From a virus: DNA of 58,460 nucleotides. The stretch spans positions 1-58,460 of IMG/VR virus record IMGVR_UViG_3300017917_001430; one strand, given 5' to 3'. Made by a program: the position numbers and the translations under genes. Position 1 is the first letter of the stretch; the number at the start of each line of letters is the position of its first letter. Under the pieces are notes generated by a model that saw only the letters and a program-made list of their open reading frames with translations, searched no databases and was not told the DNA's origin. Shown here piece after piece: positions 29,483 through 36,535 of this stretch.

Positions 29483-30337
29483 ATGGCTAAAAACTTATTA
29501 AAAGAAGTAATGATTAAAGATAGTAAAAAAAAGAAAAACAAAGAAGATGAAAGCTTTGTTGATGGTTTGGTAGATGCCATTAATTCTGGATATTTAACTA
29601 AAACAAAACCTAAGTTTACTAAGAAAAATAATTTTTCTGCTTCTAACTTAACATATGGAGCAGGAGAGTGTCCAAGATATTGGTATCTTGCTTTTGATGG
29701 ACAAGTATTTTATGATAACGCAGATGCATTTGGTGTAGCAAATAGAACACAGGGAAGCCTTGGTCATGGAAGAATACAAGAAGCAATAGAAGCTTCTGGA
29801 TTACTTGATGAGGAAATGGAGTTTGATCCACTTCCAAGAAAATACAATAAGCAAACTCATCCAGCAATGGAATTTAGAGTTAAGGTAGACGATCCTCCGT
29901 TTGATGGATACGGCGATGTAATGCTTAAATATAATGGTGAAAGACTTGTTGGAGAAATAAAAACTATATCTAATGAGGCTTTTGAATATAAAAAAGCAAG
30001 TAAAAAATCAAAAATGGCACATCTTATGCAGTTACTTATGTATATGAAGGTTTGGGGAATAGGCAAAGGGGTAATGATTTATGAAAATAAAAACAATCAT
30101 GAACTTTTAACCTTGCCAGTAACTGTTAATGATCATTATCGCAATTGGGTAAATAAAACATTTGATTGGATGAGAGTTGTTTATAAGTCTTGGCAAGATA
30201 AAGAGTTGCCACAAAAACCATATAGGTCTAATTCAAAAATTTGTAAAGTTTGTCCTATTCAAAAAGCTTGTGCTGAAGCAGAGGTTGGAACTGTAAAAAT
30301 TAAACCGTTAGAGCTTTTGAAAGACGAAGAGGACTAA
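29483..30337 (+). CDS. Cas4/RecB-like exonuclease with Fe-S cluster
   Basis: 284 residues. PD-(D/E)XK core: Asp135 (DGYGD), Glu148-x-Lys150 (GEIKT) and Gln173 (QLLMYM). Cys63 (GECPRYWY) together with C254, C257 and C263 gives the four-cysteine Fe-S signature of Cas4/AddB-type nucleases. Likely resects DNA ends for the RecA-like protein. A lysine-rich N-terminus precedes the domain. No CRISPR genes are near, so this is a recombination enzyme rather than an adaptation protein. Confidence 0.85.
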   Translation: MAKNLLKEVMIKDSKKKKNKEDESFVDGLVDAINSGYLTKTKPKFTKKNNFSASNLTYGAGECPRYWYLAFDGQVFYDNADAFGVANRTQGSLGHGRIQEAIEASGLLDEEMEFDPLPRKYNKQTHPAMEFRVKVDDPPFDGYGDVMLKYNGERLVGEIKTISNEAFEYKKASKKSKMAHLMQLLMYMKVWGIGKGVMIYENKNNHELLTLPVTVNDHYRNWVNKTFDWMRVVYKSWQDKELPQKPYRSNSKICKVCPIQKACAEAEVGTVKIKPLELLKDEED

Positions 30338-30342
30338 CTAAT

Positions 30343-30636
30343 GTGAAGAGGTGTGAGCGTTGTGATAAAGAGTTTAAGCCAAAAGTAAGCTATCAAATTT
30401 ACTGCAGCGAATCATGCCGAGATGAAGCAACAAAAATAAAAATTGCTGAAAGATATCAAGTCACAAGAAGACAAAGAAGAAAAGGTAAAAAAAGAGTTTG
30501 CTTAGGTGGTTGTGGACAACAATTATCTATATATAATGATTCTGGCTTCTGCTCTAATTGTAATGTAAGTAAAAAATCAGTGGATAAAATGTTAAAACAA
30601 ATAAAAGGATTTTTTGATTATGAACAAGATAACTAA
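30343..30636 (+). CDS. Zinc-ribbon protein
   Basis: 97 residues from GTG. CERC (4-7) with C21/C25 forms one ribbon; a second set (CLGGCGQQ and CSNC) lies at about 48-75, separated by an Arg/Lys-rich stretch (RRQRRKGKKR). Two-finger basic layout suggests DNA or RNA binding. Its end overlaps the RuvC-like gene by 17 bases. Confidence 0.55.
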   Translation: MKRCERCDKEFKPKVSYQIYCSESCRDEATKIKIAERYQVTRRQRRKGKKRVCLGGCGQQLSIYNDSGFCSNCNVSKKSVDKMLKQIKGFFDYEQDN

Positions 30637-31186
30637 GCCATCTAGATTTATTGCAATTGATGCAAGCACTAATAGTCTTGCTTTTGCTTTTTTTGATTTT
30701 GGAAAACTAGATATGTTTGGAAAAATTTTATTTGAAGGAAAAGATATTTATCAAAAATGTATAGATGCTTCAAAAAAAGTAAAAGGTCTACTAAGTCTTG
30801 ATCATTTTGTCAACTCTTCATTAGTTATTGAGCATACAGTATTTATGAATAGTCCTAAAACAGCTGCTGATTTAGCTCTTGTTCAAGGAGCAATTATAGG
30901 TGCAGCAGGTACAGTAGGAATTACAGAAATTGGAAAAGTATCACCAATAACATGGCAAAGTTATTTAGGAAACAAAAAGCTAACCAAAGAAGAACAATTG
31001 CAGATCAGATCGCTTAATCCAGGAAAATCTGTATCTTGGTATAAAACATATGAAAGAGATTTTAGAAAACGTAGAACTGTTAAACTTTTAGAAATTATAT
31101 ACGATAAGGAAATAAAAGATTATGATGTTGCAGATGCTGCTGGAATAGGACATTGGGCTTTTAATAATTGGGAAAAGGCTATATAG
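30620..31186 (+). CDS. RuvC-like Holliday junction resolvase
   Basis: 188 residues from ATG 30620. RNase H-like fold with Asp14 (FIAIDAST), a Glu in LVIEHTVF (about 71) and a late Asp pair in YDVADAAGIG (about 171-174), the RuvC acidic set. An internal basic region could hold the branched DNA. Resolves recombination or replication junctions before packaging by the terminase encoded downstream. Confidence 0.75.
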   Translation: MNKITKPSRFIAIDASTNSLAFAFFDFGKLDMFGKILFEGKDIYQKCIDASKKVKGLLSLDHFVNSSLVIEHTVFMNSPKTAADLALVQGAIIGAAGTVGITEIGKVSPITWQSYLGNKKLTKEEQLQIRSLNPGKSVSWYKTYERDFRKRRTVKLLEIIYDKEIKDYDVADAAGIGHWAFNNWEKAI

Positions 31187-31187
31187 C

Positions 31188-31835
31188 ATGCCAGAATTAA
31201 ATGCAAATATTCCTCCAATTGAATGTTATGTACGAGGAAATTTTTTAAGAAATCAAAAAGATAGTCATGATGTATATTTACCTTGTGTAATTTTTGGAGT
31301 TGCAAGCGTACAAAATCGTAGTCCATTATTTCATTTTATGATGGAAGATGGTGGTATTTGGTGGCGTATGCCAATCAATGCTTTCTGTGTAGAACCAAAT
31401 GTACCAGAAATTGATATACATAATTTAGTTTTATGGAACTCTTTTAGTCCATATATTACTGTAACTAAATTTGCTAATCTTGCTAATATAAAAATGACAT
31501 ATATTGATAGAACAAAAACAAAAATAAATGGTAAATATTTATTTACGTTAGATTGGCATAATCCAGATACAAATAGAATTGATGATGGCTATTCAGAAAA
31601 TCCAGGTCAACATAAATGTGGCCATGTAATTCAACGAGATGATGGAAACTTTGCAATACAACCTAATAACCGTGTTTTTGCACTGGAGCCTTCTTTTACT
31701 ACAAAGCCAGGGAAGCCAGTAATAAATCGTTTAATTAATACATATAAATGGGATGTAGAAGATGCATCTAAATGGATAACAGAAGATTCTGATGCTTATT
31801 ATTATGATATTCTTAATAGGGAAGAAAATGCGTAA
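31188..31835 (+). CDS. Conserved phage protein of unknown function
   Basis: 215 residues. No recognised motif. The start (VRGNFLRNQKDSHDVYLPCVIFGVASV) and Trp-rich segment (GGIWWRMPINAFC) look like a conserved beta-barrel protein seen in T4-like cyanophages, from memory. Immediately follows the resolvase and overlaps the next small gene by 8 bases. Confidence 0.5.
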   Translation: MPELNANIPPIECYVRGNFLRNQKDSHDVYLPCVIFGVASVQNRSPLFHFMMEDGGIWWRMPINAFCVEPNVPEIDIHNLVLWNSFSPYITVTKFANLANIKMTYIDRTKTKINGKYLFTLDWHNPDTNRIDDGYSENPGQHKCGHVIQRDDGNFAIQPNNRVFALEPSFTTKPGKPVINRLINTYKWDVEDASKWITEDSDAYYYDILNREENA

Positions 31836-32007
31836 ATCTTTTGAATTTTTTGAAAATGATCAAAATGTTATTTTAACAGTAAAAACTCTTTGTCCAGAAA
31901 AATGGTTATTGATTGACAGAGAAACTGGACAGATATATCAGGGTAATGTTGGTGGATATTGGGATAGATTGGATCCAGTTATTAAACTTGACAGGGATAT
32001 ACTATGA
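31828..32007 (+). CDS. Small hypothetical protein
   Basis: 59 residues from ATG 31828, the start nearest the upstream stop; longer versions begin inside the previous gene. Beta-strand-rich (WLLIDRETGQIYQG). ATGA junction with the HTH gene. Unknown function. Confidence 0.45.
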   Translation: MRKSFEFFENDQNVILTVKTLCPEKWLLIDRETGQIYQGNVGGYWDRLDPVIKLDRDIL

Positions 32008-32159
32008 GTGCTAAACTATATGCAAGCGAGGCTTGGCTCCGTAAAAGATTTGTTATGGATAAGAAGTCTCCACAGGATATTGCCAAGGAGTGCGGAACTA
32101 GTGTTGAAACTATATATGTATACCTTGCTAAATTCGGACTAAGGAAATCAAAACGATGA
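32004..32159 (+). CDS. Small helix-turn-helix protein
   Basis: 51 residues, start ATGAG at 32004 overlapping the previous stop. SPQDIAKECGTSVETIYVYL is a clear helix-turn-helix of the resolvase/Hin type, followed by a basic end (GLRKSKR). Could be an early regulator or a terminase-recognition accessory. ATGA overlap with the next gene. Confidence 0.6.
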   Translation: MSAKLYASEAWLRKRFVMDKKSPQDIAKECGTSVETIYVYLAKFGLRKSKR

Positions 32160-32491
32160 GTTTAAAACCAGTTTTTCCAGACATAAAAGATTTTAGATGT
32201 GAAGATTTATATTTACTTACAGTAGGAACGTCTGCTGGTAATGAAATATGGACTGCGTGTCATGAAATTGCACATATGCTTATTGAAAAAAATATTGCCT
32301 ATGGTAACTCAGCTTTAGATCCTGTTCGTATATTTTCAAAGGCGGGACCAAGAGAGCAGCTCCATGTCCGTATTGATGATAAATTAAATAGACTAATGAA
32401 GGGTACAGAGTATCCAGGTGATAATGACATTGACGATTTAATTGGATATTTAGTATTGTTAAAAATAGCAAAGGCAAAAAATGGCAACTGA
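32156..32491 (+). CDS. Nucleotide-modification-associated domain protein
   Basis: 111 residues. The segment YGNSALDPVRIFSKAGP followed by RIDDKLNRL and DDLIGYLVLLK matches the DUF1599/Nmad1-type family found beside hypermodified-base genes in phages. The helical acidic-basic arrangement resembles MazG-like folds. May process modified nucleotides. No base-modifying enzyme is recognised in this window. Confidence 0.65.
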   Translation: MSLKPVFPDIKDFRCEDLYLLTVGTSAGNEIWTACHEIAHMLIEKNIAYGNSALDPVRIFSKAGPREQLHVRIDDKLNRLMKGTEYPGDNDIDDLIGYLVLLKIAKAKNGN

Positions 32492-33017
32492 GGCAGAATT
32501 AATAAATCATCTTGATGAAGTAAATAAGGTTGTTTCTGAATATTTAAAAGGTCAGGATCCAACTAAAATTTCTAAAGATCTTGACATGCCAAGAACTCGT
32601 GTTGTTGCACTAATTAATGAATGGAAAGTCATGGCATCTGCTAATGATGCTATTCGTGCTCGTGCTAAAGAGGCTTTAGCTGGTGCAGACACACATTACA
32701 GTAGATTAATAACAAAAGCATACGAAGTTATTGATGAAGCCTCACTAAATAATAATCTTAGTGCAAAGACACAAGCAATTAAGTTAGTTGTTGATATTGA
32801 AAAATCTAGAATTGAAATGTTACAAAAAGCTGGATTGCTTGAAAATAAAGAGCTTGCAGAAGAAATGATTCAGATTGAAAAGAAACAAGAAGTATTAGTA
32901 GAAATATTAAGAGATATTGCATCAAGCCATCCAGAAGTTCGTGATTTAATTATGCAACGCCTTTCTCAGATATCTAAAGAGAATGAGGTGATTACAATTG
33001 TCCATGATGTTCAATGA
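32481..33017 (+). CDS. Terminase small subunit
   Basis: 178 residues. N-terminal helix-turn-helix (about 20-48; PTKISKDLDMPRTRVVALINEW) then long oligomerising helices, the build of TerS. It precedes and overlaps the large subunit. Recognises the packaging site and regulates TerL. Ends with a helical acidic tail. Confidence 0.7.
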   Translation: MATEAELINHLDEVNKVVSEYLKGQDPTKISKDLDMPRTRVVALINEWKVMASANDAIRARAKEALAGADTHYSRLITKAYEVIDEASLNNNLSAKTQAIKLVVDIEKSRIEMLQKAGLLENKELAEEMIQIEKKQEVLVEILRDIASSHPEVRDLIMQRLSQISKENEVITIVHDVQ

Positions 33018-34782
33018 GTTTCTTGAGGTATTAAAAGAAAACCATTTTGACGAAAATCCAGTAGACGCAAAAACATTCGTTGAGTCTCCTGATTATCTTG
33101 GACAGCCACCGCTATCTTCAATTCAATATGACATAGTTGAAGCAATGAGTCAGATTTATCGTAAAGAAGATTTACAAGAATTGTATGGTTCTGTAGAAGG
33201 ATTAAATTATTATGAAAAATATACTAAAAATGAAATTATTCTACAACTTGGCAAGGGATCTGGAAAAGACTTTACTTCTACCGTAGCGTGTGCATATATT
33301 GTTTATAAACTTCTTTGTTTAAAAGATCCTGCTAAATATTTTGGTAAGCCAAGCGGAGATGCTATTGACCTAATTAACGTTGCTATTAACGCACAGCAAG
33401 CTAAAAATGTTTTCTTTAAAGGTTTTAAAACAAAGATTGAAAAGTCACCATGGTTTGCTGGTAAATATAATGCAAAGGTAGACTCAATTGAGTTTGATAA
33501 ATCTATTACAGTTTATTCTGGTCACTCAGAAAGAGAGTCACATGAGGGTTTAAATATTATGCTTGCAGTGCTTGATGAAATTTCTGGTTTTGCAACTGAG
33601 GTTGGAACTGGTAATGAACAAGGTAAAACTGCAGATAATATTTATAAGGCATTTCGTGGTACAGTAGATTCTCGTTTTCCAGATTTAGGAAAAGTAGTTC
33701 TTCTCTCATTTCCCCGTTTTCAAGGAGATTTTATTTCAAAGCGGTATGAAGATGTAATTGCTGAAAAAGAAATAATAGAAAAGAAGCATACTTTTATAAT
33801 GAATGAAAATCTGCCACATGAAGATCCAAGTAATCAATTTGAAATAACATGGGAAGAAGATAATATTATTTCATATAAGGTTCCTAGAGTTCTTGCATTG
33901 AAAAGACCTACATGGGAAGTAAACCCAACTCGTAAAATAGATGACTTTAAGTTAGCATTTTATACAGATCTTGGTGATGCAATGATGAGGTTTGCATGTG
34001 TTCCAACATTTGCTTCTGATGCATTTTTTAAACAAAAAGATAAATTAGAAAAATGTATGAACTTAAGAAATCCTTTGGATTCATTTAGAAGATTCCAAGA
34101 ATCTTTTAATCCAGATCCAGAAAAAACTTATTATGTACATGCTGACCTTGCACAAAAACACGATAAATGTGCTGTTGCAATTGCACATGTTGATAAATGG
34201 GTAAATATACAGGTAATTAAAGATTACGAACAGGTTGCGCCCATCGTAATTGTTGATGCAGTTGCTTGGTGGGAACCAAAAGCAGAAGGTCCAGTTAATT
34301 TATCTGAAGTAAAACAATGGATTATTAATCTTCGCAGACAAGGTTTTAACATAGGAATGGTTTCTTTTGACCGTTGGCAGTCATTTGATATTCAAAATGA
34401 ATTACAAGCTGTTGGTATAAAAACTGAAACTGTGTCTGTTGCTAAAAAACATTATGAAGATTTAGCAATGATGATTTATGAAGAAAGAGTAGTAATGCCT
34501 ATGATTCCATTATTACTTGAAGAAATGAGTGAGCTCAAGATTATGAAAAATAATCGTGTTGATCACCCACGTAAAAAATCTAAAGACTTAGCAGATGCTG
34601 TTTGTGGGGCGGTGTTTGGAGCAATATCTCATACCCCTAAGAATACTAATCTTGAGATTGATATACACACATGGAGTTCTTCTACCAGACTTGCAGAAAA
34701 ACAAAGGTCTATGGTAGAATTAGACAACAAGGAAATACCTGACGATGTTAGAGATTTTCTTGATAAATTAAACATAATATAA
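32998..34782 (+). CDS. Terminase large subunit
   Basis: 594 residues. Walker A GKGSGKD at 85-91, Walker B VLDE at 191-194, RNase H-type nuclease Asp383 (VHADLAQKHD), Asp458 (SFDRW) and a late Asp in KDLADAV. Packages DNA through the portal and cuts it. TTG at 32998 is 7 bases from GAGGTG; ATGs at 33004/33007 are alternatives. Packaging genes here lie far from the capsid region, which starts this window. Confidence 0.95.
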   Translation: MSMMFNEFLEVLKENHFDENPVDAKTFVESPDYLGQPPLSSIQYDIVEAMSQIYRKEDLQELYGSVEGLNYYEKYTKNEIILQLGKGSGKDFTSTVACAYIVYKLLCLKDPAKYFGKPSGDAIDLINVAINAQQAKNVFFKGFKTKIEKSPWFAGKYNAKVDSIEFDKSITVYSGHSERESHEGLNIMLAVLDEISGFATEVGTGNEQGKTADNIYKAFRGTVDSRFPDLGKVVLLSFPRFQGDFISKRYEDVIAEKEIIEKKHTFIMNENLPHEDPSNQFEITWEEDNIISYKVPRVLALKRPTWEVNPTRKIDDFKLAFYTDLGDAMMRFACVPTFASDAFFKQKDKLEKCMNLRNPLDSFRRFQESFNPDPEKTYYVHADLAQKHDKCAVAIAHVDKWVNIQVIKDYEQVAPIVIVDAVAWWEPKAEGPVNLSEVKQWIINLRRQGFNIGMVSFDRWQSFDIQNELQAVGIKTETVSVAKKHYEDLAMMIYEERVVMPMIPLLLEEMSELKIMKNNRVDHPRKKSKDLADAVCGAVFGAISHTPKNTNLEIDIHTWSSSTRLAEKQRSMVELDNKEIPDDVRDFLDKLNII

Positions 34783-34797
34783 ATAACAAGGAGAAAA

Positions 34798-36414
34798 ATG
34801 AATTCATTTAAAAAGATTGCTTTGGTTATGGCTGCAGCCGTATCAAGCACATTTTTGGTTGCAATTCCTCAAGCTTCCGCAGCAGTAAGTGGTGGATATG
34901 AATTATCCGCTTCTCTTTCTGATGGTGCTCGTGGTGTAACCGTACTAACATCTGATGCTGATAAGGCAGAAGCTGGAGTTAATGCAGTTGTTGCTTTGAC
35001 TACTGCTGATACGCTTGCAGCAACAGCCAATGATTATGTATCTTTAGAAATTTCTGGTCCTGCTATTTTTGGTTCTTATACAGAAGCAGGTAGCAATGGA
35101 GCAGATCTATCTCTTACAGATCTTGGTAAAACATTTACATTTACTGCTGGTACAACTAGCAAGGTAAATCTTCCTTCACCAGTATTGGTTAACGTTACTG
35201 GAGCAGGCACAGTCACAATTACACAAAAGAAAAAGGTTGGTTCAACTATTTCTGTAATTGATATCAAAACAATTTATGCAGGTACAACTGCAAAGACAAA
35301 TGTATTTTCTGTAGCAGACTCTTTGGGTCGTGTTCAAGATACATCAACTGCAGGTACATTAACTTCGTCTGCTGATGTTGCTGGTTCAACAACAGTAGTA
35401 AATGAAGGAACTGCATATGTAAATGTTTTGGCACGAGATGGTTGGGCACAAACAATGTCTACAAGCGGAGTATTGCAAGCAACTGCAACTAATGGCGCTA
35501 TCGTAGCATTTGATGCTGCTCCATCTACAGAAGTTTCTTTTGCTGCTAAAACAGGTACTGGTGGAGTTCTTCACATTAAGCAGGGTACTGCTAATGCAAA
35601 CAAGCCAGTAACAACAACAATTACAGTTTCATTTAATGGTGTAAACTTTGTAAGCAAAACAGTTACATTTACTGGTCGTGCAGAGTCTATTGTAGTTTCT
35701 GGCGTAGATATTGCACAGTCAAATGGAGCACGTACAGGAACATATGATTTTGTAGTTAAGGATGCTGCTGGCAATCAGTTGGCTGGAGTTACTCCAACTG
35801 CTGATACCACAAAGTATACTTCTCAAGTCACTGCTGTTTCTGTAGGTGGCGCTTCATCTGCTACTGCAGTTCAGACTGGTGGATGGACATGTGCTGCAAC
35901 TTCTGGTTCAGCAACTGTTCGTATTGCACATACTCGTGCAGATGCAACAACAATCTACTCAAATGATTTTGTGGCAGCCTGTGCTGGTGGTGTAAATAAG
36001 TACACCGCAACTCTTGACAAGACAACACCTTATAAGCCAGGTGAAATTGCAACACTTACAATTACAGCAACAGATATTAATGGTGCTAAGGTTCATGGTG
36101 GAGCAACTCTTGGTGCTGGTGTAGCAATTTCTGGTGGTCAATTAACTCCAGTTGCTGCTCCAACATCTGCAGATGCATTTGATGTAGCAGGTACACGAAC
36201 AATTAAGTTCACTGTTGGAAATACAACTGGATCATTTAATATGATTGTAGATCTTCCAGCATATGTTGCTACTGATTCTGCAAAGACAGTTGCATATACA
36301 ATTGCTGATGGTGCAGTATCTAATGCTGAAGTTCTAAAAGCAATTGTTGCACTTATTGCTCAAATTAATAAGCAAATTGCAGCACTACAGAAATTGATTC
36401 TAGCAAAGAAGTAA
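34798..36414 (+). CDS. Exported beta-rich surface protein (host S-layer-like)
   Basis: 538 residues. Clear signal peptide: basic start, hydrophobic 7-22, cleavage after ASA (28). The mature part is threonine/alanine-rich with immunoglobulin-like strand repeats. The last 30 residues (EVLKAIVALIAQINKQIAALQKLI, then LAKK) form an amphipathic helix that looks like the ends of secreted proteins of freshwater actinobacteria. Strong AGGAG, own terminator, C/G-enriched codons. Would be placed on the host surface or released; surface masking or exclusion of other phages is a hypothesis. Confidence 0.6.
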   Translation: MNSFKKIALVMAAAVSSTFLVAIPQASAAVSGGYELSASLSDGARGVTVLTSDADKAEAGVNAVVALTTADTLAATANDYVSLEISGPAIFGSYTEAGSNGADLSLTDLGKTFTFTAGTTSKVNLPSPVLVNVTGAGTVTITQKKKVGSTISVIDIKTIYAGTTAKTNVFSVADSLGRVQDTSTAGTLTSSADVAGSTTVVNEGTAYVNVLARDGWAQTMSTSGVLQATATNGAIVAFDAAPSTEVSFAAKTGTGGVLHIKQGTANANKPVTTTITVSFNGVNFVSKTVTFTGRAESIVVSGVDIAQSNGARTGTYDFVVKDAAGNQLAGVTPTADTTKYTSQVTAVSVGGASSATAVQTGGWTCAATSGSATVRIAHTRADATTIYSNDFVAACAGGVNKYTATLDKTTPYKPGEIATLTITATDINGAKVHGGATLGAGVAISGGQLTPVAAPTSADAFDVAGTRTIKFTVGNTTGSFNMIVDLPAYVATDSAKTVAYTIADGAVSNAEVLKAIVALIAQINKQIAALQKLILAKK

Positions 36415-36429
36415 TTTCTTAATAAATTA

Positions 36430-36459
36430 GAGGGTAGATTAATTTCTACCCTCTTTTTT
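36430..36459 (+). terminator. Intrinsic terminator after exported protein
   Basis: GAGGGTAGA (430-438) pairs with TCTACCCTC (445-453), loop of six, then six T. Nine paired bases. Confidence 0.9.
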
Positions 36460-36491
36460 ATTTGTAATTTTAAGTCTAATAAAACAAATAA

Positions 36492-36500
36492 TGATATAAT
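36492..36500 (+). promoter_or_regulatory. Extended -10 promoter
   Basis: TGATATAAT in the 121-base gap after the terminator, with no clear -35. It begins the transcript of the second exported protein and the lysis genes. Confidence 0.7.
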
Positions 36501-36535
36501 TAGCTTACAATTACACATTAGGAGATCAAACAGAA

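Noticed and set aside
29483-30337. CRISPR adaptation Cas4
   Set aside because: No repeats, Cas1 or Cas2 in the window; recombination nuclease is the simpler reading.
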